From Isohypsibius dastychi (taxonomy: Eukaryota > Tardigrada > Eutardigrada > Parachela > Isohypsibiidae), in assembly GCA_034696485.1 (NCBI GenBank), contig JAQIWT010001361.1:1-11099 (forward strand): a stretch of 11,099 nt of DNA. Reading direction: 5' to 3'. A program made the translations under genes and the position numbers. Below the pieces are notes generated by a model that worked only from the letters and a program-made list of their open reading frames with translations, had not been told where the DNA came from and did no database searches. Shown here in pieces: positions 1 through 9,190 of the stretch. The first letter of the stretch is position 1. The number at the start of each line of letters is the position of its first letter.

Positions 1-3000
1 TTCGTGTCCAGGGACACAGGAACATAGAGCTGATGCCAGCGAACAACATACTTCATGTAGGCGTCTCGTGAATGCTTGGCCTGCTCGAAAATATAGTACA
101 CAACACTGCAGATGGTGATGAAAAACACGACGCTGCCTCCGGCCGCTCCTGCGATTATCACACCATAATTACCTGAAAAGCGAACGTTGAGCTGAGTTCT
201 GCAAGCAAGACTTGTACCAAACGCCGTTTTCCGGTCATTAAAAGTACCAGAGAGACTATTAAAAGATAGAAATGTGGGGAATCAGCAGAATAAATCAACG
301 TTTCCAAAAGACAGTTTTGCTTATTAGAATCAGATACATACTTTTGTTCTCGGTGATGCACTTTTCACTGTCCACTTCACATGCAGTCATGTTGGGTATA
401 ATGCTACCAGGCCAATCGATGTCATGCCAGTGGAGTGTGCTACCCTGGCCGTTACCGTGGCTGAACCCGGTGAACGTTGCAGCTGGCTGTAAAGGACAAT
501 AAAGAGATGATATGTACAATGATGTGAGGACACTCACATACAAGCGTTGGTGCTGGTTGAAGGATTTTAAAACAATTTGAGTTTTCTTCGATCTGCCGCT
601 GAGTTTTATAATTTCTGGTGAAGCATTTTCTAAGACCGAAGTTGGTCTCTGGGTTTTCGTTTAAGAAAGTTCGGAGAAATTCCTGAAGAAGTGCGAATAA
701 TGCACGATGCATCGAGCTGGCACTTCGTTACTGTTTTTGTTGTATTTCTGCTAATTTAATGCACTCATCGGTCTATCAGATCAAACTGATCAAACTGATC
801 TGGATCGGTTTGCCTTCCACTGTTTAAAGTTCAAAAAACAGCCTCCGCTAAATCTGTCTTAATTGGCAGGGGCCACTTCACCTTGAAGGTACCGGAGGCA
901 AAGTCCTGCATGTCAAAGAGATCCATCCATTCGGCGTAGTCCATCTGACGCGCACTACATGACTCTTCAGCACAGTTTATAAAGAACTCGCCGATTCCAC
1001 CTGAGAAGAAGTTGTAGTCACTTGAGCAGCAACGCTTTGATTTTATTCTGAGTATGCGTAAACATTGTCACGGGTGCGATGAACCCGTCCCGTAGATATT
1101 CTCACCTTTCACTCCTAGCTTTGTGACCACTCCGTTTGTCACGTCGTTCATGTTTGGTACATCCAGCCAGAGGGCTTCGGCAAGGCCGGCCGCCGTCAGG
1201 GGACCACCCTGTAAGACCGTGGCTGCCATCAGCATGAATGCGTTGTAATAACACAACGCAATATCTGCACATAATTCATGAATCGAATTCTGAAGGATAG
1301 CTGTGGTTCTATGAAGGTTTTGTGCACTCACACTGAGAGACCGGATTAAGCTCTTTCGGTGTTTTTTGTTGCAGTGCCTCGTAAAAAGGTGTGGATACAT
1401 TTGCGTCCCGTGTGGTGTTCAGAGCAAATAATTGCAGAGCTCGGTAGGCTTTCTTGGCATCCAGGTCCTTTGAATCCCCTGGAAAAAGAGACATATCTAC
1501 CTGTATTATCAATTTCCTTTTTCAAATGAAATTTCTTTGCTTTCATTTGGTTTACTTATACGGCCGCTCGGCATACATGAACAGAAATCTACCTTGTGGC
1601 GGGATGACATCGGTTATCTATCTACATCGAAACTTCTCCCCATTCCGGTGCTTATTTCCCGTGAGAGTCGTAAAATGAAAAAACGGGCAGGCCAGTGGCT
1701 AATTTTCAGTACGTATAATCAGTTTGTCACTATGATGCACCCCAATTTGCATTCCCCTTATCACATTAGTGTATGCTGTCACTCATACTAACCGGAACGG
1801 TTCTTACTGAACTGAGCTTACCTGGATCGTTGCAACTGACCTCTTCGCCAACCAAATGGTCCAGTAATAATGTTATCCCGGAAAAAATCCAGCGCAAAAA
1901 ATGCATAGTTTCCAGTAGTCAATCCCAGGTCCTGAGCAATGAGCATGCTGGTGCGAATCATCGTTGCATTAACCAGGAGAACCACAACTGCATTAGGGTT
2001 TAATCTCGCCATTGTTTGGAACAGTTGGCAGAAGAAGTCACACCTCTAGCAATCATGGCTTTGTGCTGATCTCCAATCTGCTTCAGTGCTTGCATGGGGT
2101 CGTTGAAGAGTGGGATTTTCTGAGTGTGAATACTGTCTAGTTTTTTCATAACGCCGCTATCCCAGATTGCATTTGTCTCCAGCCGATGGTGTAGGTCTGA
2201 AAACAGTCACAAACTGTCAAATCATTACGAGCCGAAGGAGCGTAGGGATGATGACAGTTACAAGTACTGAAACAAGTTAAAACAAGTACTGAAGATGAGG
2301 CATCCGAACAGAGTCTGTATTTTGCCGTATACGACCCAGCTTTTGTTCAAAGGCAGCCGGATAATGTAATAAGTACCCTAATGCCAGACTCACCTCGCGC
2401 TGTTAAAACTGTATCCGGATCCAAGTCATCATATATAATTGCAACATTGCGCCAGCCGTACTTTTTGCACAGCCCAAGGAACATCAGCCACTGCGTGTTG
2501 ATACTGTTGCCAACTCTGACCAGATTTTTGATGAAGTCCATTTTCTCCAGCATCGGGGCGTATGGTGCCACTACCAGCTTCCCATAAAACTGAGCTAGGT
2601 TAGCCTGTAGATGAAACTCAACTGGGCACGGAGACGGAATGAAAACGAGGAATCTTGAATTTATATTTCTGTCAGCATTAAGTGTCGATTCCAAGCCGCC
2701 GGTTGCAAATGGCCCAAATGCATGACTGCAGTTCGCCATGAAGCGAGCACAACACGTTCGTTTTTGGATTAACTCGTTATTCGTTTGGAACTGCGAACGA
2801 TGAGGAAATCGTGCCAAATTACTTAGGGGGTACTTTTCCATGACTGAGTGTATTCCATCCGATTCAAATGCTAGTTCAATAGCGCCGCTGATGTATCTGC
2901 AGAACAGCATTTCAACCGATTTAGGTGCATCAAAATCACCCTAAGCATTCATACCCTGCATCGAACTGCTCCAGCGGAATTCCACTGTAGTCCACAATCC

Positions 3001-3082
3001 CAATCGCGACTCTCAGTTGCTGAGTGGCACGCGGTAACTGGAATATGGCTATCGAGACCAACACCTCGAAAAATAAGCCCAT
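1..3082 (-). CDS. Receptor with ANF-type ligand-binding ectodomain, probable receptor guanylyl cyclase (5' part, 9 exons)
   Basis: Exons, in order of translation: 2955-3082, 2394-2896, 2044-2196, 1841-1987, 1332-1478, 1106-1264, 882-1000, 342-486 and 1-172 (cut by the window edge). All junctions are GT..AG and all phases agree, giving 557 codons plus two bases. Residues 1-22 look like a signal peptide (hydrophobic LVSIAIFQL). Residues from about 24 to 480 match the type I periplasmic-binding fold of natriuretic-peptide receptors. Landmarks are CPVEFHLQANLAQFYGKL, the KKYGWRNVAIIYDD segment, ARVVVLLVNATMIRTSMLIA, WRRGDSKDLDAKKAY, and YAEWMDLFDM before a juxtamembrane WPG..C..C region. A glycine/valine-rich transmembrane helix spans about 503-528, followed by a basic cytosolic segment with RWHQLYVP. 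Known family members bind a peptide or other ligand outside and make cGMP inside through a kinase-homology and a cyclase domain. Those domains would lie beyond the window, so the cyclase activity is inferred. Start chosen for its AAAATGG context and the signal peptide. Introns are 58, 197, 56, 362, 67, 105, 395 and 169 bp. Alternative: a clearance-type receptor without a cyclase. Confidence 0.85.
173..341 (-). other. Receptor intron 8
   Basis: This 169-bp intron separates the juxtamembrane cysteine exon from the transmembrane exon. The minus-strand donor reads AAAA|GTATGT and the acceptor CTTTTCAG|GT. It is phase 1 on both sides, so AGT (Ser501) is rebuilt across the junction. Confidence 0.75.
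487..881 (-). other. Receptor intron 7 (395 bp) with a small tandem repeat
   Basis: Intron between the YAEWMDLFDM exon and the WPG/Cys exon, phase 0. The donor is CAAG|GTGAAG and the acceptor TCCTTTACAG. It holds open frames of up to 86 codons that resemble nothing. The only structure I see is two tandem copies of GATCAAACT at 779-796, running into GATCTGGATC. Confidence 0.7.
779..805. repeat. Short tandem repeat, 9-bp unit GATCAAACT
   Basis: Two exact head-to-tail copies of the nine-base unit are followed by the half-related GATCTGGATC. The array is short, intronic and rich in GATC palindromes. It is probably a minor slippage product. Confidence 0.5.
1479..1840 (-). other. Receptor intron 4 (362 bp)
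   Basis: Intron within the ectodomain, phase 1. The donor GAG|GTCAGT at its 5' end was chosen over the stronger-looking CCAG|GTAAGC 19 bases further on. Only the former keeps the frame into the next exon and rebuilds the family pattern WRRGDSKDLDAKKAY (compare W-x-RGDGQD in natriuretic-peptide receptors). The acceptor is TCTTTTTCCAG. No gene is seen inside it. Use of the second donor would shift the frame. Confidence 0.6.
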
Positions 3083-3272
3083 TTTTAGAACTGGAAGAAG
3101 TGCGTATGGTGATGGGTTCTCCCAGATATCTTTTGTCTCAGAACAAGATGTGTTTCCTGGGTAAGCATGTTTCGAACTGAAAATCGATCTGACCAAATTA
3201 CAAAAATGCACATGTTGATGTCGGATCAAATTGTATCAGAATTCAGAACGCCTCCAGTCCAATGCAGCTCCT

Positions 3273-3286
3273 GTACTGTACAGTAC
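3273..3286. repeat. Perfect 14-bp palindrome GTACTGTACAGTAC
   Basis: The 14 bases are their own exact reverse complement, upstream of the receptor start. A related inverted repeat, CTGTAC-AGTA-GTACAG, lies at 3481-3496. It could be a dimeric transcription-factor site or chance. No factor is assigned. Confidence 0.5.
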
Positions 3287-3467
3287 CTGTGCCTGAAAAA
3301 TAGAAGTTCCCGTTTCTGTTTAGTTTACGATTGCACTGTTTTTATCATGCTGTGGAATGTGCCATTCAAATGTGTTGTCCAACTACTGTAGTCAGTGAGG
3401 AGGACTCCTTATGAGATTACGAAAATCGCAGGCTTCCATCGTATGCTTTCAGTGTAGCGCTTGTGTA

Positions 3468-3496
3468 TTATATATAGGCACTGTACAGTAGTACAG
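3468..3496 (-). promoter_or_regulatory. TATA-like stretch next to inverted repeat
   Basis: A TATATATA-containing run lies immediately beside the inverted repeat CTGTAC-AGTA-GTACAG. If it acts on the minus strand it would place transcription initiation about 350-370 bases upstream of the receptor ATG. This is sequence resemblance only. The TATA stretch is symmetric, so direction is not determined. Confidence 0.25.
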
Positions 3497-3582
3497 AAAA
3501 TATATCGTTGCGTCTCGCCCGAAGAAGCAACCCGGTAAATTTGTTTCCTCGACTGATACTCTCGAAACCTATCAAAACTCAC

Positions 3583-3721
3583 CTCCCATATTGGATGGCA
3601 AAACCCGTTTGGTTTTCACTTCGGGTCGGCTGTATCTCACTGGGCAGTTTTGCACGAGCGCTCTGTTCCAGACGGATGGATACTTATTTGGGGAAGCAAA
3701 CACGGCAGTTCACATACTTAC
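3583..3721 (-). other. Candidate upstream exon of the receptor transcript
   Basis: On the minus strand an open stretch of about 45 codons (including KYPSVWNRALVQNC) ends in ATATGGGAG|GTGAGT, a near-ideal donor. A matching acceptor, CACTTCTTCCAG, lies at 3091-3092, just upstream of the receptor ATG. Joining the two gives an in-frame ATG-GGA-GTT-CTA-AAA-ATG, so the exon could be a 5' leader contributing an alternative start (MGVLK before the chosen Met). The intron would be 492 bp. An in-frame TGA lies just upstream, and no protein family is recognisable. Weakly supported. Confidence 0.3.
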
Positions 3722-4044
3722 GTTAGACTACAGTATGGTAATAAGCCAAGTTGAGAAACCTAACATGAACCTACCAAGGTAGGGTCAACTTGACGACCCT
3801 ATGGAACACTCAAACGCCACCCGAGTCGACATTGCACAAGTCACACAAACAAGTGTTTGTTTGACCATATGATGAATTCATGAGCGTTCCAACAAAATTT
3901 CAAACTACAGAAATGCATATAATTAAAAAACACCGATGAACAGCAGCAAGTATCCATAATCTAAAGGAAAGGGAATAATTCACAACATCCGGGAGAAAAA
4001 CAGAAATGCCAGCGAAAAGTACAAAATTCAGAAAGCGGAACAAC

Positions 4045-6011
4045 TCAGAAAGTTTTGCGATGAACAACGCGGAGTCCTTCAGATTGGTATTCCTTCTTCG
4101 AGATCCACATCCTGCGGAAAGTTTCCAGTGAAGCTAGAATCGACCCTCCAATCCACGTCGAATAAAGTCTCTCCTGCGGCGCCGCAATCCGGATCTTCAC
4201 ATCCTTCGGCGCCATCAGTTTCACTTCCTGCAAGAGCCGCTCACCGAATCCACGAGTCAGTGTCGATCCGCCAGACAAAACAATATTATTAAACAACGTC
4301 TTCCGCAAATCCAGATCAGATTTCCGGATAGCAGTGTGGAGAACTTCGTGAATTCCCGGCCATTCATAGCCAAATAAATGGGGTTGGAAGAGCAGTTCTG
4401 GAGTTCGGAATCGGGATGGACCAACTTCGATGACATTTCCGTCTGGAAGTCGATACGGGGTCGTCACTTCTTTTTCTTGCTGTTCTTCTTTATCGGGATT
4501 CAGCGCCAAATAGCAGAGACTCTCCTTCATCTTACGAACAACTTCAAATTCGGGACTGGTATGGAAGGTGTGACCTTCTTTCATCAAAAGAAATCGCATC
4601 CATGATGTAACATCACGACCGCCGATATCTGTCCGTTGAATGCTATGTGGAATAGCAAAACCTGAGAACAACACAACGTATTAATGGAGGACATGGAAAC
4701 TCGCATCTTAGTAATTACACAGCAACAAATGCAGAAGCATCTTTTGGCCGGAGCAGAGTTTCATGGAAATTATTAATGAATATGAGAGTAACGTGGTATA
4801 ATATAAAAAAATTAAATGGAAACTTTTCAAAGATTCAATTTGCTTTCTTCCAAAAAAGAAAAAAATTCACACAAATAGGTAGCTATACATAATCTATAAA
4901 TGGATAGCTCATAACCGAAAAAGAACATTTTGAAATAAATTAAACAAGCTGATTCCTTTCGATTTAATTACACGAATGTTTTGAAAACAAAAATATCTGA
5001 AATTATCCAGTGCAACGAAAGTTCTAAAAATAAAAACACCTAAAAATGTTCATGGTCCAAATTAACGGGCTTAAACCAAATCAGAACTTAACTGAACCAA
5101 CTCACCTTGGTAAATCGGAACAGCATGAGTCACTCCATCTCCACAATCCAAAACCAGTCCAGTGGTACGTCCGGTAGCATATAAGCTCAGAACAGCTTGC
5201 AGTGAAAAGAAAGCAGCTGGAACATTGAACGTCTCAAAAAAGATCTCGGCGGCGCGCTCGCGATTTCTTCGTGGATTATTTGGAGGTTCCGTGATCAAAA
5301 CGGGATGGTCTTCTGGATCTGTGCTCAGCTGCTCTTTTGAATACACATATCGCCATACTCGCTCCATATCACCCCAATCGGTCACCTAAAAACAAAACAA
5401 ACTGCGTTAGAAAAGAAAATCCATTTCCGGCTGACCTAATAAACGGTCTACTCAAAATTTTCGTGAACACAGGCATAAATTTTGAATCGATACCCTTTAA
5501 AAAGTACCTTGAACCAGGGAACCAAAAATCGAAAAATCGAACAAACCCAGCATGATATCTTCGAGTATGTTTCATTTCCGGTTGGAATGGATCGACTTAT
5601 CTCTTTTCAGGCAACTCAAAACAACGAAATTTTCTTACAAATTTGCCCAAACTCTTCGCAAATGTTGATTCGAACAGAAACAACGAGACAATACTGATCC
5701 AAAACACGATGAACAACTACAAACCGGACAGAATTCAACGAACTTGAGCTGACTACTTTCGTTAAGTTTCTTACAATGCCATGTTCCATCGGGTACTTGA
5801 GACTTAATATTCCCTGATGTTCTTCTGCTTTGGGTCCAACAAACGTATCTCCATCGAGAGCACCGGCCATTAATCGAACATATTTGGTCCTTCCAACATA
5901 ATTTGGAAAATGAGCTTTGGGAACCTGGTCGCCCGCGAATCCAGCTTTTATCAGACCTGAACCGTTGTCTATCACCACTGGCACATTGGCCAACACGTCG
6001 CCCGTTTCCAT
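4045..6011 (-). CDS. ACTR1A: Actin-related protein 1 (centractin), dynactin filament subunit
   Basis: Three exons at 5775-6011, 5106-5385 and 4045-4661 join in frame to 377 codons plus TGA, against 376 aa for human centractin. Arp1 polymerises into the short actin-like filament of dynactin, the cofactor that couples cytoplasmic dynein to cargo. The actin ATPase fold is complete: phosphate-1 loop [14 protein letters not shown] (residues 15-28), centractin-type FPNYVGR and MAGALDGD (about 35-55), [17 protein letters not shown] (120-136), phosphate-2 loop [14 protein letters not shown] (158-171), adenosine motif [14 protein letters not shown] (302-315), and [19 protein letters not shown] from 328. 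The C-terminus HRKTF is the centractin ending, unlike actin's [20 protein letters not shown], split by intron 1, corresponds to the family's MEHGIV-x-DWNDMERIW. The start ATG has the GAAAATGG context and METGDVLAN resembles the family's MESYDVIAN. A human-style symbol is used; Arp1 is the neutral name. It stands head-to-head with TAF10. Confidence 0.96.
4662..5105 (-). other. Arp1 intron 2 (444 bp)
   Basis: Phase 1 intron with donor CCAAG|GTGAGT and acceptor TTGTTCTCAG|GT, rebuilding Gly173. It is markedly AT-rich, especially 4780-5045, and shows no open frame or repeat of note. Confidence 0.85.
5386..5774 (-). other. Arp1 intron 1 (389 bp)
   Basis: Phase 0 intron between Ile79 and Val80, with donor GGCATT|GTAAGA and acceptor TTTGTTTTTAG|GTG. 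It contains only short unrelated open frames on both strands. Confidence 0.85.
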
Positions 6012-6482
6012 TTTCGCGACAGATGAAGTCGAAATCGCACGATCTAGGATAACCGAATTTGGGTCAGGATGGCAGTGTAGAATCAAATCTCCCGTACCTC
6101 GTGAACTCCGAGCGGAAGATTATGGCCTTGATGCAGATGTTCAAATCGAAATCGTAGATATGTCACACACCTATTTAAGGAATCTTGGAAGATGGCTGCT
6201 GAAAACAGATGAAAATCCTGTGCCAAACAAACAAACAGGCTCGAAAGAAAATGACAAACGAAACGAGAAATGCAATGCAACTGGCTCTGGTCAGGATGTT
6301 GATACAGGGAAAGACTTGTCTACGACGAATTTAGTCCTATTCCCAGCTGGCTCCTCTGATTAGCTTTATTTTTCCGTGAAGCCAGTTCCAACCGTCAACC
6401 CGTGTTCATGATTTTTCAGCGTAAATTTTCAATTGTTATTATCTGATTGCCATTAAGAATTATGTAAGACGAGATGTCTCTC

Positions 6483-6498
6483 TATAAATACTATAAAA
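6483..6498 (+). promoter_or_regulatory. TATA-like boxes
   Basis: TATAAATA and, two bases on, TATAAA lie about 440 bases upstream of the TAF10 ATG. They could direct a transcript with a long or spliced leader. Neither is at a standard distance from a start codon, so their role is unproven. Confidence 0.25.
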
Positions 6499-6578
6499 CT
6501 CGACGAAAATGCAAAACAAATGAATTAACCTGTGCATTTCTCCGCGTCACGAAGGCTGTTTAGTATTCTGAGTTGTTC

Positions 6579-6586
6579 TGACGTCA
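6579..6586. promoter_or_regulatory. CRE-like palindrome TGACGTCA
   Basis: A full consensus cAMP-response/ATF element sits roughly midway between the two divergent genes. CRE sites are common in housekeeping promoters, and bZIP factors of the CREB/ATF family bind this palindrome. An identical octamer occurs inside the F-box coding exon at 10694-10701, so one copy alone is not strong proof of function. Confidence 0.4.
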
Positions 6587-6928
6587 TGAAGAGATCTCTA
6601 ACCTATCCACTCACGTTGGCTGTGAAGGGAATCTTATTTTCAATTTTCATTTCGAATTCCGAAGTTATTCCACTTTTGATTCTCCTCGAGATGTAATCCC
6701 ATCTTCAAACCCTTATCCAGAACGTGGAATTCCTGGATTTTTCTGCCGGCATTTGTTGGTGCGGATATGGGAGGGCCGAGGAATCGCTCATGCAAACGGG
6801 GCGCGTTGGATTTATTTTGATTTCATTGTCCGAGTTATTTTTAGGAATCTCCATCTGATTGATCGTATCTTTTACGAATCTGGTCTGACTGATTTTATTT
6901 GATAAAATCACAAAAATCCAATTGCAAA

Positions 6929-8915
6929 ATGGAGAGTGATTCAGGGGATATCGAGATGGATTTCCTCGACGATTTCATCCAACAAACAAACAATCCTCAG
7001 CCCGAAACTGAATTGGCAAAATCGGATCAGACTCGTCCGGAATCGGAGAAAGATTACGATGATGAAGATACGATATCCTTGGATATTGATGAAGAAAGAG
7101 ATTCGGGGACGGAGGTTGTTCAGAGTGAATCGGTGGACCAAAAAGATATTCCTGAGGAATTGGCAAAAAATGACGTCTTAGCAAACGGCATTCAAACGGA
7201 AACTGGCTCAGGAGTGTTCAAAAGACCAAAAAGTCCATCGGAATCAGGGTGTTTGTATTCGGACGATCTTTCGGGAATCTCGGAGAGTTCTTCGCTCAAT
7301 GGAGACAACGGAATTTCGACGGGATCTTCCGCTGGACCAGTTCGAGGAAGACGAGGTAAGAAATGAAATATCTATCATATGCAGATCAAAATCGTTGGTG
7401 ATCTCATGTCGATTTCGATGGGGCCCGCAGCGACGGAAGAAGTTGACTTCCGGTACACGTAGTGATATCGTTTTTGTTCATTCAAGTGAACAGAGTTTTT
7501 GCTGAGGTTTTCGGATGAGAATTGTTAAAATTATAAAATGAGCATCAGCGGAGGTAAAATGTAGCTTATTATTTATATCAGTAATTTTTCTAAAATTAAG
7601 GTGTGTAGTTAATTAAAATTGAATGCAATGCACAGTGTACTATGGGTAGAAGCCAACCACAAGAAGAGTATGTTATAAAACGAAACGTGATCTTACCCAA
7701 GGTACCTAAACGCAACAGTTAATTTGGGATCTGAATCAAGGCAGTGTTTTGGTCTTGATCAGCAACCGGATGGCAAGAATGGTTTCGAATTGATACACTT
7801 CCCAATTTTCTCCTATTCTTAAGTTCCAAATTTCTGCGCCTTAAATCCAGCAGATCGCGAAGTAAAACCGTCAAGTTTGGAAAGAAAAAAACAGGTGTAA
7901 CAGTTTTTCAGTCAGTCGAGAATTTGTTTTTAGAGAAGACATTTGGGTTGTTTCTGGAATATTTTCCTCTCCGAGATTTTCTTCTCACAGATTTTGTTCA
8001 TTAAATTCAGAGTCATATTGAAAGCTGAAAGTTCTGACAGGTTCCAACGAACATGCTTTTTGCAGATGCGAGAGTGCATGGTAGACTGGACTCCCATCCC
8101 ATTCAACGCTGCTTCCTGACAACTCAAAAAAAGAAACGCCCGGAAAGTGATGCTGGTCATCTGACGGCGATTCTGAAAGAGCTCAAAACTCCCGGCAAGC
8201 TCCTCATTCCAAACTTCCTACTCCTCAGCTATTTGCACGAAGGTGGCGTTGACGCCAGTGATAGTAAAATTACCCGGTTACTTGGCGTGGCTGCAGAGCA
8301 CCATTCTGCCGCCATCATCCAAGACGCTATGCAGATCTACTCTGATGGACAACATGAGAAACGGAAAGGTCATGTCAGAGACAAAGACGGCACCGGAAGT
8401 GGGAGAAACGACAAAAAACCACGTACTCAGTTGAAAGCCCCTGTAAAGGTCACCGTGAATGGTCGTGAGTATTCCGAGCTCCGATTTCATAGCACAAGTT
8501 TATTAAACTTAATTTTGCTTATTCAGTGAACCCGAAACCCGCGCAGAAAAAACCTGGTGGGTCGCCGAGCAGAAGCCATAAGAAGAAACAGAAAAACGGC
8601 GAACTTCCGGAAGAATCGTTTCGTGAAGTTGATTCGGTTGCAGATAGTCCCTCGCCGAAAAAACCTGGGGAGGATACGGGTGTCACTCCGCTGAATACTT
8701 CAGAGGTTTCCATTGATGGTGATGAGGAGGCACTGGAGAAAGCCAGTGTGAGAAGTACTGCCACGAAAGAGGATCGTGAGCCAACTGCTAGTCGATCAAA
8801 GAAAAAAGATGACAAAGAGGCGGAAGTGAAGAGTTTGTTGACACTCGAGGTTCTTGCCCCTGTGTTGAGAGAACACGGGTACCATGTTGGTCGACCGCCA
8901 TATTTCGTCAACTGA
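6929..8915 (+). CDS. TAF10: TAF10, TFIID/SAGA histone-fold subunit with long N-terminus and expanded loop
   Basis: Exons 6929-7355, 8066-8464 and 8527-8915 join in frame (both introns phase 1) to 404 codons plus TGA; human TAF10 is about 218 aa. TAF10 pairs through its histone fold with TAF3 and TAF8 in TFIID or SUPT7L in SAGA, scaffolding these nuclear transcription complexes. The match lies in two blocks. Residues 173-234 cover helices 1 and 2, with IPNFLLLSYLHEGGVDASDS matching the family's IPDAV-x-GYYLNRAGFEASDP and ITRLLGVAAEH matching IRLISLAAQK. Residues 377-404 cover helix 3 and the tail (SLLTLEVLAPVLREHGYHV, ending GRPPYFVN, like the family's KKPHYFT). Between them lies a lysine/serine-rich, probably disordered insert of about 140 residues, against about 25 in human. 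Residues 1-142 are acidic and low-complexity (DYDDEDTISLDIDEE), with no domain recognised. The ATG lies in a CAAAATGG context. Exon 1's link to the histone-fold exons rests on phase and position only. Confidence 0.88.
7356..8065 (+). other. TAF10 intron 1 (710 bp)
   Basis: The donor is CGAG|GTAAGA and the acceptor CTTTTTGCAG|AT, phase 1, joining the acidic N-terminal exon to the histone-fold exon. It is the longest intron in the window. I found no further coding exon in it, though a small one cannot be ruled out. Alternatively exon 1 might belong to a separate upstream transcript, in which case translation of the histone-fold exon would start elsewhere. Confidence 0.65.
8465..8526 (+). other. 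TAF10 intron 2 (62 bp)
   Basis: Short phase 1 intron with donor GGTC|GTGAGT and acceptor TTGCTTATTCAG|TG. It falls inside the region encoding the expanded loop of the histone fold. Reading through it meets an in-frame stop, which supports removal. Confidence 0.8.
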
Positions 8916-9190
8916 TCGCCTGGGTTGTTGTTTTTTTGAAATTGTGATCTCGTTTTTATCGTTGTTTTGTTTTAACTCCTTGGTTGTACGCGAGCTGTGT
9001 GGCGTGTCATGAAATTGACGAACCAGCGAACTCGAGCTTTCGGTCAGTCTTTCACGTTTTGGTTCAGATGACATGCCCTTACCCAAACGAGTTCACGTAT
9101 ACCGTAGTCCAGACCAGGCAATTATCAACGGTAGGGGCTGTTCCTTGATCGTACGAGATATTTCAGGTGAAACGAGGCGATCGTTTGAAA
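8916..9190 (+). other. TAF10 3' region and leader of the small gene
   Basis: No canonical AATAAA follows the TAF10 stop within this spacer. A 48-codon open frame starts at 9073 (MPLPKRVHVYRSPDQ) and overlaps the next gene's start out of frame. It is probably not translated, but could be an upstream open reading frame. A pyrimidine-poor AG at 9165-9166 just before the small gene could be an acceptor of an unseen leader exon. Confidence 0.4.

Larger units (their letters stand above)
3083..4044. other. Intergenic region upstream of the receptor and downstream of Arp1
   Basis: Nearly 1 kb with no convincing complete gene on either strand. The lower part should hold the receptor promoter and 5' leader, and the upper part the Arp1 3' untranslated region. 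I see no canonical AATAAA on the minus strand after the Arp1 stop. The region contains palindromic GTAC/ACTGTAC motifs (3273-3286 and 3481-3496), a TATATATA stretch near 3470 and a possible upstream exon with a good minus-strand donor at 3582. Plus-strand open frames at 3508-3782 show no family resemblance. Confidence 0.6.
6012..6928. promoter_or_regulatory. Divergent Arp1/TAF10 intergenic region
   Basis: This 917-bp gap between the two start codons must carry both promoters and 5' leaders. It holds a TATAAATA at 6483-6490 closely followed by TATAAA, and a palindromic TGACGTCA at 6579-6586. An open frame on the plus strand continues to 6363 but starts inside the antisense of Arp1 exon 1 and has no recognisable family. 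I treat it as fortuitous. Which element serves which gene is not decidable from sequence. Confidence 0.6.

Noticed and set aside
1265-1331. Alternative 31- or 42-bp introns at the receptor exon 5/6 junction
   Set aside because: Thirty-one bases is too short for normal splicing and the 42-bp option creates an in-frame stop. The 67-bp version with acceptor TTATGTGCAG keeps frame and matches the other intron sizes.
1988-2043. Apparent one-base frameshift in the receptor between GDQHKAMIARG and MARLNPNAVVVLL, suggesting a pseudogene
   Set aside because: The 56 bases fit an intron (AGAG|GTGTGA ... AATGCAG|TT). Removing them gives AMIARVVVLLVNATMIRTSML, which lines up with the family's IMRKARVIYICSSPDAFRTLML pattern. 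The open frame across the intron is coincidence.
5917-6363. 148-codon plus-strand open frame in the Arp1/TAF10 spacer
   Set aside because: Its first third is antisense to Arp1 exon 1. The rest is polar and unlike any family I know, with no splice-supported partner.
8519-8911. 130-codon minus-strand open frame
   Set aside because: It is the antisense shadow of TAF10 exon 3. The plus strand has the recognisable family sequence.
9131-9166. 36-bp intron joining a 9073 ATG exon to the small gene
   Set aside because: It is too short to be spliced normally and the joined frame hits a stop soon after.
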